This document shows, piece by piece, positions 1 to 10,847 of a stretch of DNA of 44,672 bases. Position numbers and translations under genes: made by a program. Source of the stretch: Chromera velia (Eukaryota; Sar; Chromeraceae); contig JAHBMJ010000520.1 of the NCBI GenBank assembly GCA_018398765.1, positions 1 through 44,672 of the forward strand, read 5' to 3'. Below the pieces are notes generated by a model. The model ran no database searches and was not told the origin of the DNA. It saw only the letters and a program-made list of their open reading frames with translations. The first letter of the stretch is position 1; each line of letters begins with the position of its first letter.

Positions 1-95
1 AACATTCAAAATGATGTTTAGAACACGTTTGAATACTTCTTGAGGGAGGTTACTTTATTTTTAAGGGGGGTCAAAAAAGGTTACCGTAAGGAGGT
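1..95 (-). repeat. Inverted partial copy of the 23.5-24.1 kb mobile element
   Basis: Read on the reverse strand, this stretch closely matches about 23,740-23,830, which lies inside the inverted-repeat element at 23,513-24,091. Shared blocks include CTTGAGGGAGGTTACTT and GGTCAAAAAAGGTTAC, with scattered substitutions. The match stops near base 95, so this is a fragment or a diverged copy whose other end lies outside the window. No coding function is apparent. Confidence 0.7.
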
Positions 96-426
96 AGCTC
101 CTCTTCTCCTAAGTGAGCGCACTTAGTTAGGTTAGATCTCTACTACGGAAAGTCTGTCAGTGCAAGGTTCACTTCCAAACTGCTTCTAGAAGCTTTGCAA
201 GCAACTGTTGTTTACTCAATCCAGGCTATACGCAGCTGACTGAATTAATTCCACTTTATTTCTATTTTATTTAATTCTCTTCTAATACAGACTGGCATGG
301 CGGCGCCTCCATAAGCCTGCGTGCATGTGTTGGTCTCTGAGCTGCGGGCGTCCCGTGCGGCGGTGGTGCGCGTTAGTTCGGCTCACCCCGGGATTGGCCG
401 GTCCCATGGCTCGCCTCACTATGTTA

Positions 427-1500
427 CGGTAATCGGGTCTGAAGTCTACCTGATGCACACATATTTGGCATACATTCAGCTGTTCGGGGCCGGGTTTTTG
501 CCGAAAGACAGCGTGCACGCGTGCATGCATGCATCTGACGTAAGCAAGCTTGCGAACGGCCCCGGAAAGCAAGAAAAATGAGAACTTCACGATTGACGCA
601 CGCCGGCCAGCCGACCGGGCAGTCGCGCCGACCCCCCCCCCTGTGGGAAAAGCTGTAGAACCCCCCCTCCCCCAGGAAAAAAGCCCGGGGATGCAGCCTG
701 TCGCTTTCTGGGGCCACTGACGCACGTATGCATGACAACGCATACTTTTTTGGTGGTCGCCGCAAAATCGGGTAATCGGGTTTGAAGTCTACCTAACGCA
801 CGCACATTTGGCGCACATTCAGCCTTTCGGGACCAGGTTTTTACCGAGAGACAGCGTGCACGCGTGCATGCATGTACGTGGGCTAGGGTATCTGACGCAA
901 GCAAGCTTGCGAACGGCCCCGGAAAGCAAGAAAAATGAGAACTTCACGATTGACGTACGCCAGCCAGCCGACCAGGCGGTCGTGCCGACCCCCCCCCCAT
1001 GGGAAAAGCCGCAGAACCCCCCCTCCCCCAGGAAAAAAGCCCAAAGATGCAGCCTGTTGCTTTCCGGGGCTACTGACGCACGCATGCATGACGATGCGCG
1101 GGTTTATGCACGCTTTTGTGGTAGAAAGTTATGGTCATCGCAAAATCGAGTAATCAGGTCTAAAGTCCACCTAACACACATACATTTGGTGTACATTCAA
1201 CCTTTCGGGGCCGGGTTTTTGCCGAAAGACAGCGTGCATGCATGCATGTGGGCTGGGGTATTTCTGTTTTCTAAGTGCCCCCCGCTTCGCTTTCCGGGGC
1301 TATTTCTGTTTTCTAAGTGCCCCCCGCTTCGCTTTCCGGGGCCACGTGGGCTGGGGTATTTCTGTTTTCTAAGTGCCCCCCGCTTCGCTTTCCGGGGCCA
1401 CAGCGTGCACGCACGTGGGCTGGGGTATTTTTGTTTTGTAAGTGCCCCCCGCTTCGCTTTCCGGGGCCATTGAACGCGAGCTTGCATGCATGCATGGCCC
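427..1500. repeat. Degenerate tandem repeat of ~345-375 bp, about three units
   Basis: Units begin near 427, 771 and 1150, each with a form of GGTAATCGGGT followed by GAAGTCTACCT. Each then carries TTCGGG-CC-GGTTTTT-CCGA, a GTGCATGCATG-rich patch, and (in units 1 and 2) AAGCAAGCTTGCGAACGGCC, GAGAACTTCACGATTGACG and a poly-C tract. Unit 3 departs from the others after about 1250, where a shorter repeat replaces the rest. Open frames here (for example 282-743 on the minus strand) are passive read-through of the repeat. Confidence 0.75.
1254..1470. repeat. Short GC-rich tandem repeat, four copies
   Basis: Four copies of a 40-50 bp unit that contains TTTCTGTTTTCTAAGTGCCC followed by CCCGCTTCGCTTTCCGGGGC. 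They start near 1255, 1303, 1352 and 1421. The GCTTTCCGGGGC end resembles GCTTTCYGGGGC already present in the larger units upstream. A related block occurs once in the opposite orientation near 12,567-12,600. Confidence 0.75.
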
Positions 1501-2385
1501 CCGAGCTAAATCATTGCAGATGGCGCAGTAGAGTCTCACCAGGACAGGCGCTTTGGGGAAAGGATCAGATACAAAAGTGTACGTCAGCGCCATGCTCGGC
1601 TTTATTCTTTTGTTCATTGTGTCTCTGAGCAGTGGGGATGGGTTCCGGTCGTTGCTGCAGTGCTCTACAAGGGGAGCAATGGTGCAGAGGGGAAGGAGAC
1701 GGCACGAGACGGCGTCTCCTCTCGACGCATTGTTCCACCCCCCCTGCCATCCTGCAGGCCATTCCGTGCTTCAGAGAGGGTTATCATCGACCCTGCGTTC
1801 GATCCCTTCCACTCGGGAGACCGCAAGGGAAGAGCTGGAACGACGGCACAGGACAAACCAACCCGTCTCCGGCTTACAGCTGCTCTTCGACCCCCTCTTT
1901 GAATTTGTCTTCAGGAGGAAGTTGGCAGAGGCCGCAGGGGGGCAGGACGACCCAGACCCTTCTTTCAAAGGAATGTCAGTTTCTTTGTCTGTGAATGCCG
2001 GGGTCCTCCCCACCTGCTTTTTGGTTTGTCTTTCTGCGTACGTGCGACCTTGTAGAAGCGCTCTGCTGCATCACAAGAATATGGCACCCAGCGGCAAATG
2101 GCTCTTCCGAGCTTTGAGTTGCAGTGAGTGTGAGCAGACTTCAGAACATCCTCATGGCGAAGACCCGAATGTTACATCTGCCTCCCCGATTGATCGATTG
2201 CGTGAATGATACCCGAGTGCATGAAGGGTGTGGACGGTGGTACGGGTTGGCTTGAGTGAGGGATAGGGTTGCTGGAAGAGGTGGCTGAAGTAGATGTGTG
2301 TGTCTCCTTCTGCACCACATACGTTTGTGTGTGCATTGCGTAGAATGATAGGGGGGGAGACGGGGTGGGAAGAGTGAAGTTAAAG
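1471..2385 (+). other. Possible coding exon, unresolved
   Basis: One plus-strand frame from about 1,800 to 1,970 has protein-like composition, with stretches such as EELERRHRTNQ and FDPLFEFVFRRKLAEA. It lies in an open frame of 218 codons (1,553-2,209). I could not place convincing splice sites or link it to the gene that starts near 3,173. It may be an upstream exon of that gene, a separate small gene, or chance. I do not recognise the peptide. Confidence 0.25.
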
Positions 2386-2391
2386 TGGTAT

Positions 2392-2461
<70 letters not shown>

Positions 2462-2462
2462 T
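2386..2462. repeat. (TG)n microsatellite
   Basis: Nearly pure TG dinucleotide tract with one interruption (TATG). The TG/CA open frames that cross it are artefacts of the repeat. Confidence 0.95.
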
Positions 2463-3172
2463 TCTATGTTCACGCAGCATGAATCTCTGTCGACGAATTC
2501 TTCGCCAGCACCCTCCATCCTCCTCCCTGCCTTCTGGGCCATCCAGTCGATTGAGAGAGAGAGAAAAGCAATCGAAAGAGGAAGAGGACGACGAAGGACG
2601 AAGACAGCAGAAGGAGTTGCCCGAGGCGTCAGCGAAGTCTCTTTCTGTTCTCGTCAGTCAGTCCTAGCTCGTACATTGAGGATGCATGCCCCTTGGCATG
2701 TTTTGGAAGGCATAAAGCCATTTGAGAAAAAGCGGGATTCGGCAGTATCCCCCCTATTAACGCTTTTGCGCTTTTGGATGCCGCCTCAAAGTTCTGTTCT
2801 GTTCTGCATGTGTGAAAGAGTGAAAGAAGGACCTGAGGGTGGCTGGCCTGATCGCTCGTCGAACTCAGTCATGGAAACACCGCCGTCTGGTTTTCTCAAA
2901 TGTCGCCTATGACGTGCCTCAACAAGTGCTGCCTGTGATAAAATCCGGGGGGGGGGGGAGGAATAGGAACACCCAGAACGAGAGGAAGACCGACAGATCC
3001 CCCCAAATTCTGCTGACTCCTTTTCGAAGGACCCTCGAACCTGTATACTCACGGAGATTTTTCGTCTCAGGCGGGCATGTGAGCGAAAAGTGAATGATGA
3101 AGGAGAGACGGAGAGATTGATTGTGCAAACGAACAAGCCAACAAGTAAGCGCATGAGTGAATGAATGAATGA
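2463..3172. other. No confident gene; poly-G run and GAAT microsatellite
   Basis: This stretch holds a G run near 2,948-2,959 and a (GAAT)n tract at about 3,157-3,181. Plus-strand codons around 2,840-2,940 (GLIARRTQSWKHRR) and minus-strand codons across the same bases both look weakly protein-like. I cannot choose between strands and make no gene call. Confidence 0.5.
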
Positions 3173-5784
3173 ATGAATGAATGGATCAACCAACGCATCC
3201 TCGAATGCATCCATACAGGTGGGTCTCTTCCCTCCCGTGATCGCATTTCTCTTCAAGCTGTGGATCTCTCAGCCGTTCCCCTTCTTCTCCGCAAGAATGA
3301 ACGCAGCGGTTACACAGGTCCGCCTTCTGTTTCTTTCCGGCATTTCCTTTTTTCTTTTGAGGTACGTACGTCTGCTTTGTTTTATACTCGTGTTTGCATC
3401 TTTTCTTCTTTTTCTTCAAGGCGCGTCTTTTCTTTCATGTCTAATTCGAGCTGTTATCCTTGCTGAAATGCAGTCTCCATGGGTGGAGCAGACTCAGTGG
3501 TACCTTTCCTTTGACCATGTATACGCATGCGCGCTCTCCCTCTCTCTCTTTTGCACACACACACACACACACATACACACACACCTTCAGTCAGTCAGTC
3601 AGTCAGTGCAGTTTAAGCACCCTCTCCACTCACTCTCTCACTGACTGCAAACGCGCCTGCAGGCCTGCACTCGTTGGTTGATGGGTGACTCTGAGGTGTT
3701 TGACGTCTCTGCAGAGGATCTGCAGATTCCCTTGAAGAGACTGGAGCAGCGACACGCAGAGGAAGGGCGTGCGCCTGATTGCTCATCTCCTGCCCCTTCC
3801 CTGTCTCCGTCTTCCGGCGTTGAAGCAGTGTCGCCGTCTCCTCCATCTCCTCCGTTGGTGCTGAAGACAGACGGAAGGACTTGCTCAGGAGTGGCTGCCC
3901 TCGACTTGAAGGGAAGGGGAAGGAGGGATAAAAGTCCTGGGGGAGACGGGGGGGCAGAAGGGGGCGAGACGGCTGTCTCTGAAGGAGCGGGAAGGGGAAG
4001 GGGGCTGCTGGTGAGACGGTGCAAGTTCCTGGAGGAGAGCGGGTTCGTTCGTCAGTCTGTCCGTTCGTGTGTCCGAGAATTGTGTATAGACGATTGAAAT
4101 GATGTTCATGCACGTGGCATCGTCTCTCTCTTTCCGTTCCTTTTTTCTTTCTTTTCTTTGCTTTTAATGTCTTTTTTTTCTCTCTTTTTCTCTCTTTCGC
4201 TCTCGCTTATTCCTGTTTTCAATCCTTCCTTCTTTCCTTCCTTCCCCCCTTCCCTTCTTTCTTCCTCACTTTGTTTCGTCCTTCCTTTCTCCCTTCCTTC
4301 CTCTCTACCTTCCGTCCTTCGATTCTTCCTTCCTTCGTTCCCCCTTTTCCTCCTTCTTTCCTTCGTGGTCTCTGGATTGCTCTCTCCCTCCCTCCCTCCT
4401 TCTCCATGTATCTATGCTCTCTATGTGTGTATCTGTATATTACAAACGATGCACATGACTGTATACATGTATGCACATATATGTATGCATACTTTTGCTG
4501 TTACTCTACTGGTGACCGTGTTTCTTTCTGAGTACGTGTGCGTGGCACTAGACCATGTGCTTTGTCTCAAACGCCTTTGTGTTTGCGACTGGGCGTGCTT
4601 GCCTCTTTGGTTCACAAGCGTGTCTTGTCCAAACGTGTCAGGGTATGTGTGTGTCTCGAGGAAGGGAGGAAAGTCCCTTCCAGTGATTGAGTGAGGGAAT
4701 GAGTGGGGGAAAGATGGAGGACACAGGAACGCGTGTAAGGCCGGATGCCTGCCTGCATGCCTGCGCGTGCGTCAGTGCAAGATCTCCTGACTGTCATGTC
4801 TTCTAGGTAATTTGGCAGTGAGGTGGGGGGCATTACGGAGGTATGAGATATTTTCGAGGAAGCCCTTTTAAATTTCCTTTTCGCTGTATGTGTGTGCAGG
4901 TGTGTGTCGGTTTGCGTAAATTTATGCAAGAGGCCAACTGAGGCATTCTTCAAGTCAGTCTGGTGCTTCGAGGACATTGCCTTCTTCCTGCTTTCTTCCT
5001 TGTTCTTCTTGCTATGAGTTCTCAGCGTTTTCCTCTCAGAGTGACAGAAGAAATGAATGTGCCAAATGAGTGGTCCTGCTCTCGGACGAATCTTGTTTTT
5101 GTCTTCTCTCCTGCTTCGGTGCTGGCATCTCTGGGGTGTTTCTGCCTGTTGAGGCCAAGCAAGAGCCAATCGCTGTGGCCGAGTCCGAACATAACTTGTT
5201 CAAAGAGCTTTAGCAAGAAACTTAGGGAATTAATGTTGCAGACTCCTCTTACTACCAATGCTCGCAATCTTTCTCGACTTTGAGTCATGGCGAAGTTTCG
5301 CACTGAAAGAAATGCCCCCAACTCGCCACAATCCTCTCCATCTCTTTCTCTTTGTCTGTGTGAAAGCTCGCCTCATCAGCGCATCATCTTTTTGTTTCTC
5401 TTTGTTTTTGTATGCATGACTTTGTCTCAAAACCTCCTGTTGTACCGAAATGCGTGTCGATCTGTTTCAGCCTTCTTACCTAAGGCTTTGACGCTGTGTC
5501 TCTGACGCTCATTTTCGAATGTGATGGTATGATCTGGTGACTTCCTGTTAGGTGTAGCACCCCCCCACCATCCAACATCCCTCCCTCGTATTAATCTCTC
5601 TTTTCCTGTACGCAGGGACACCCTTGGATTGGATGTGTGGATGCGGCCTGACTACTCGGATCTGTCCTGCACCTTCCTTTTCGGTGTCGCCCCTCCAGAC
5701 CCAGCAGAGGACGATGCGTTCGATTCCACGTGTTTTCAGCACTGTTCCCTCGCTACCGCCGCGGTTCGTGCAGTGCAATACTGA
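3173..5784 (+). CDS. Unrecognised multi-exon gene, partial model
   Basis: Three exons can be argued for. Exon a (3173-3361) opens with an ATG inside the GAAT tract, reads MNEWINQRILE, and ends FLFSFE at a strong donor (GAG|GTACGT). Exon b (3663-4010) follows a CCTGCAG acceptor, stays in the same phase (ACTRWLMGDSEVFDVSAED), continues through a Ser/Pro- then Gly/Arg-rich segment, and ends at CTG|GTGAGA. A terminal exon (5616-5784) follows CCTGTACGCAG, reads DTLGLDVWMRPDYSDLS and stops at TGA 5782-5784. Exon b leaves phase 0 and the terminal exon needs phase 2, so at least one exon between 4011 and 5615 is missing from this model. A candidate starts near 5155 (AKQEPIAVAESEHN). There may also be exons upstream. 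I recognise no family. The coding calls rest on splice consensus plus protein-like composition. Confidence 0.45.
4130..4410 (+). repeat. Polypyrimidine (CTTT/CCTT)n tract
   Basis: Long C/T-only stretch on the plus strand built of degenerate CTTT and CCTT repeats. It lies inside the presumed intron after exon b of the 3.2-5.8 kb gene. Open frames here encode Ser/Phe/Leu-rich peptide purely from composition. Confidence 0.85.
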
Positions 5785-6101
5785 AACAAATGAAAGTATT
5801 TATCTTTAAATGGACCACTTACGGTCACTGATGATAATGATAAAAAACATAAAAAGAATTAAATCAGATATAAATCCATATCTATTTTTTAGATATAGTA
5901 TAGACTCAATGTGCCTTTAAAACTAAGAAAACGTTTCAGTCTCATACTTGCGTTTAATAAACTTTAAGTTGAAGAACTGGATTGAACGATTATAAACTCA
6001 ATATTTCTAGCAATATTTTTTGTTTACAATATCCGATTCAATATTCTTACCGGAGCCTTCTCTAATTTTATCCCGCCCCGCTGCCACCCGCACGTTTTAT
6101 T

Positions 6102-6764
6102 CTAGGCGGTGGCTAGAGGAAAAAAAAAAAAGTAGACGATTTAATTGGAAAGATCTTTTTTTTTTTTCTTTTTTACTTTTTGACCCTGAACAACACTTGA
6201 CAACAGTTGTGCAACACAGAAACAACACTTGTGCAACAGTTTGATTGATTGATGATTGATTGATATGTTCCATCCTAGGGCCTTCCCGCTATGTCTATCT
6301 GTCGCCAGAGCTAGCAGGGCGGGGCGTTCCCCAGCCTAAGCTGAGGTATCAGACCCCACCCTCGGGGCCCGCCAGAGTCTGTTGCCCTGGCCGCTGCTGC
6401 ATGATTGTTCGTTGTTCGAGCCACGGCTCTGGATCCGCGTTGGCTTTTCGGCCTGAAAATCGATCTGAAACGGCATGTGATTTGGGCTTCCTCACTCTTT
6501 TTGTTTGCTTTATCAATCTTCTTCTGCGGCTCCCTCCTTCCCCACCCTAACGCTCCTTCGGTCGTCTCTGAGTTATCAATTGTCTCCTCATATTCTTTTG
6601 TTAATCTCCCAATCGCCTGCTGCCTTCCGGTGATTCCTTCATATTTGTCTAATTTTTTTGTTAGGTCTTGAACAGTTGAACAACAGTTGTTTGACTGAAA
6701 AAGAAAAAAAAAAATAGGCAATCTAGTGAGATTTTTTTTTTTTTTTCTTCTAGCCGGCGCCTAG
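6102..6764. mobile_element. Short inverted-repeat DNA transposon (MITE-like, hAT-like), 663 bp
   Basis: The left end reads CTAGGCGGTGGCTAGAGGA and then an A run. The reverse complement of the right end reads CTAGGCGCCGGCTAGAAGA and then an A run. The inverted similarity goes on inward through a T-run and CAACA/ACAACTGTTG patches. Both ends are flanked by an identical 8-bp direct repeat, GTTTTATT (6094-6101 and 6765-6772), which I take as the target-site duplication. An 8-bp duplication with short inverted repeats is typical of hAT elements, but no transposase is visible, so this is a non-autonomous copy. The interior from about 6,260 to 6,550 is GC-richer than the ends. The element at 23,513-24,091 has the same CTAGG termini and also an 8-bp duplication. 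Confidence 0.8.
6311..6721 (-). other. Open reading frame inside the short transposon, no ATG
   Basis: A minus-strand open frame of about 136 codons lies wholly inside the element. It has no ATG in frame; translation could begin only at a TTG, or after splicing at the CTTTTTCAG just upstream. The peptide looks protein-like, with a charged helical stretch (LTKKLDKYE, LTKEYEETID) and then a basic region (RSIFRPKSQRGSRAVAR). It could be a remnant of a transposon protein, a captured host exon, or chance. I recognise no family. Confidence 0.3.
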
Positions 6765-6772
6765 GTTTTATT

Positions 6773-7334
6773 GCATCTAGTATTGCATATGTCTTGCACT
6801 TGGCCCTGCACCTCCTGTCTAACCTATAGTAACAGTTTGAGTAATTTATTTTAACAGATTGATCTTGCTATGACTACTTTATAAATTGTAACGTAAAAAC
6901 TGGTTGCTGCAAACTTATAATAGTTAGTTGGTTGGGTAGGCTGGTATCTTAGTTACAATTTACTCTTGGTATACAAATTAAACTGAGCTCAACACACTTT
7001 GTAATTTTTCTAGTCATACTGTCACACACTCTCTCCTCTTCTTTCTGGAATTCTTCCACTGTAGCATTTATTCAACTTTATTACCGCAAACGATCTCTCT
7101 TATACCCGGAACGCTACTTTCCTTTTGTGTTCACCCCTAAGCCCACCTTTTGATTTAACCATTGTGTGATAACCAGAATCTCATCAATTTCGATCAAATT
7201 GATTTTTTATATAAAACCTAATATAAAACTAAGTATCAACAGGCTTCAAATTTCTTAAAAAAAGATGAAATTCTGATGAATAAACGAGCAATTAAACCTG
7301 GACTCACCTAATATTTTCACATGGTATCAAAAGC
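6773..7334 (+). mobile_element. Possible 3' part of an AT-rich copia-type LTR plus primer-binding site
   Basis: At 7322-7334 the sequence TGGTATCAAAAGC resembles the TGGTATCAGAGC primer-binding site (complement of initiator tRNA-Met) common in Ty1/copia elements. It directly follows TTTTCACA, a normal CA end for an LTR. Upstream lie a TATATAAAA box (7208-7216) and an AATAAA signal (7279-7284), in the order expected in an LTR. I could not find the 5' edge of the LTR, a second LTR, or a gag/pol frame after it, so at most a truncated element is present. The left boundary given is arbitrary. Confidence 0.35.
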
Positions 7335-7447
7335 ACCAGTGCCGAAAACCAAAATCTCTCCCCTTTACAACGCTGAAGTGCCGAAAGATACGGTGTTTAA
7401 CAGCCCTGGTTGACAGACAGAAACTCGATTATTTTTCTTCAAGTTGA

Positions 7448-10400
7448 TCAGCAACCTACGTCTCTAGTTTTTTCAAGAGAAGGCTGCTGTGTTGCATTTT
7501 CTCTGAAGTTGTTCCGATTTGGACACGGCGATGCAATTCCAAGAGGCTCTGCTTCTCCTTCCTGAGTCTGTGTGCTTGCAGTTGGTGCCTGCGCGGCTTC
7601 CCCTTGAAACTCACGGATTTCAGTGGAGGACACGCCCACAAGACCAAAGAGAGAGCCAGAAGACTCAGAGAGCACCACACAGGCAGACAGACGGAGGCTT
7701 GAAAGAGCTGCCAGCAGTGCCCTTCTCTGCTCCCTGCCCAGGTCACGCACCTCCCGCCTCAGTCTCCCAGAGCCCAACAAAGAGGGAACCAGCTCGGATC
7801 CTTCAAATCTGAGCAGATCCCGTCACAAGTTTTTAGAACATTCATGTGAAGACACAACGAGCACAGCTAGGGGGGTCGTTGTGTAGAATGGTTGGCGGGT
7901 CACTTCCTTAAATTGTTCTTCCGTCCCTTCCGCCTTTCCTCCCCACTTTCTGAATTTTTCCCACTGTTTTGCTTTCTTCTCTATGTTTCTTCTGTTGTTC
8001 CATGCTTCCTTCTGCTCGCTCTAAACGGAAAGGAAAGGTAGCCGCCACCCAGCCAAAGAGAGAAAGACACGGACCGACTGCCGGTAGACAGATTGATATG
8101 GGACCTTTTCGACCGACCGTGCAGTGAAGGTGCGCAGATCCGATGGTTGCACCTGCGGAACTTCTTCCTGATCAAAAAGCGAGGCGTCAGAGGGGCTCTT
8201 GCCCGAAGAGAAAAGAGGTCTGCAAATGTGGAGGGGGAGTCCATCAGACAGGGAGCGCAGGACAGCTAGAGGAATGAATACTGCAGTTCAGTTCAGAGTA
8301 CGGGTCTGATTCAAATTGGAACAGAGAGAGAGGAAGGGGAGCGGGTACGTTGAGGAAAGGATTGACAAAAAGGAAGAAAGGAGGGCAGAACAAACGAGAA
8401 AATGCAGGATGGAAAGAAAAGAGAGCCAGAGCGCGAGAAAAGTAGGGAGAATCGCATCTTGTTCATGAAAAACAGAGAGAAGAGGCAGCAATTGACCGGA
8501 CCAAGGAGAACCAAGGGAAGCATTCAAATGAAGTGACTGACTGACTGAATTTCTTCTTCAAAAACCCGTTCACCGATGGCCTTCCTGAGGAAGGACCAGA
8601 GATGCAGAGATTCCTCTGGCTCCCTCGGTTTCTCTGTTTCTGCCTCTTGAGGAGACCCATTCACAGTTGCCAGTCCAACCTCTGGGCAGAATGAGCGAGG
8701 CACCCCCGTGCAATTCTGGTCCTCTTCTTCTTTCTCTCCCGTAGAGCCCTCCATCCTCTCCCCTTCTACATCACCGGAGGCATTCACATCCTGCTCCTCA
8801 CTCACTCTCATTTCTGCATGGAAGAAAACATTTTGTTCAGCTTGTGTGTACACGATCTTTTTGCATTCATTCTATCCCATGTCTGCATTGGGGTTCAACA
8901 GAATTGGATCACTTGGGTTCCTCCATGAAGAGGCAGTATCGTGTGGATCGTGTACATTTGACGTGTCTGATCACTCACATTCATGTCATGAGTGACTAAA
9001 GTGTCCTAGAAGCTAGCCTCCCGACAGAGGCTCAGGTCGACCCCTGACACACAATCAGACAAAGACTTCTCACAGGAGGGGATCCGAAACTCCGTGCGTG
9101 CAGACTTTTGTGCGGTGAATGAATGTGCAGGGGCAATGGGGCTGTTTTCTGGGTTGCACACGCGCATCTACTTTCGTCTCCATAGGTGCCCCCCACAACA
9201 GTTGGCTGACATGCACCTGAAGTCGCAAGGCAGGAAAATAAAAAGCAGCGACAAAAGACCAAGCAAGCAGAACAGGAAACACAACGTTCACTTCATTTCC
9301 CTGATGAATGTATACATCGCACAATTTCCCTTTGCCTTACCTGCAGCGATGAGCGAGAGCAGCTCGACTGTAGGGAAGTCCGGAGAGGCCAGTGGGTGAG
9401 AAGGGGGGCACGCGTTCCCGTTTCTCTCCTTTCCCTCTCGACTCGTTGCTTTTCCTTCCAGCCGGGCTTCCTTCTCTCCCCCACACGCTGCTGTTCCTCT
9501 GCACTTTGGTGCGCCCCCGTGCGTCTCTGTCTCCTTCTGTTGTGCCTTTGTGCCTTCTCTTTCCCACCGCTCGACTTCCCGAAGGACTGCAGACTCGAAC
9601 TGTTGGAAGATGGACCATCCTACCATCTGGCACACGCTCATCGGCTTGTGGAAATCGCACAGAAGCCTCTGTCTGCAATGCAGGCAGGAAAGAAAAGGGA
9701 GGAGGAGGGGGAGGGCATATGATCAGATAGGAATTCACAGATTGCTCTGGAAGGTCCTAAAAGAAAAATGACGCACGCAGAGTGTCTTCCTGATGGGCTT
9801 CGGTTGAAAAGGTGGGAATGGTTGCTTGATTCTGCAGATCCGTGTATAATCAATCAAATTCGATGGATTGCTTTCTTTCTTTCCTGTCCTCGAGCTAAGT
9901 CCTAGCCGACCTGGTGATGTCTCTCAAATTGCTTTGCACGCCTTCATCCCCCCCCTGCCGAATCACCCTCCCACCCCGGCCCGACGCGTCCCTGAGGGTC
10001 CCTGTCAAACACCCAAAGGACATGCGGGGAAGGACCAGGCCCATGCTGCAACAGACGGAGGAGAAGAGGGAGGGTTCGTGAAAGAATGAGAGTGTGCGAA
10101 CAGAAGCGGAAAGGGAGACGGCAAAACGGAAGAACTGATTTGTGGGTTTTAGGCAGACAAAAGGAGAAGCATTCCGCATGCAATTTCGCTCTGGCAAGAG
10201 ACAGAAAAACGCACCAGCTTTGCGGCGGGACGGAGATACCAGAGCAAGTGTCAGCATCGGGTTCTCTTGCTATCGGAGGTTATTGCATGACACCGTGTCA
10301 AATAATTTTTATTCCTCCGACGACAAGCAGTTGGTTCTGCGGAACGATGCGTCGCAACAAAAAGGTCACCAGCTACCAACAAAATTTTCATTGCGCTCAC

Positions 10401-10781
10401 TGGCCAATTGTTTTTTCAAACTGATATCTCTACGAAAAAGATTTTTGCTCAGCTTTGTTCTGCTGACACTGGATCTTTCTGCATGACGAAGAAAGAAGTG
10501 AAACCAGGTGGTTGATCCTCTTCTTTCGCCTCTCCGTCCCTTCTGTCTGTCTGCCCTTTTTTCTCCGAGGAGAAGACCGAGACGCGCGCAAGGAAGAAGT
10601 GAGCGGGGTCTCTGCCGAAGTCTCTGTGTCTGTTCAAGAGAGGGTCGAGACACCACTGGAGCACCAGAGGAAAGTCTGAGCATCTGCAGGAAGAAAGGGA
10701 AGAGAGAAGAAGGGAAGGACAGAGGGTGGTGATGATTCTTCCTGTCATACAACGTGTCCTCTCCCTCTCCTCTTCAGGTGT

Positions 10782-10847
<66 letters not shown>

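Noticed and set aside
282-1495. Open frames of 60-220 codons on both strands
   Set aside because: They repeat with the ~350-bp unit and with the short GC-rich unit; no splice or family support.
3185-3280. A 39-nt intron (GTGGGT to TTCAAG) in exon a of the first gene
   Set aside because: Too short compared with other introns here, and the frame is open straight through.
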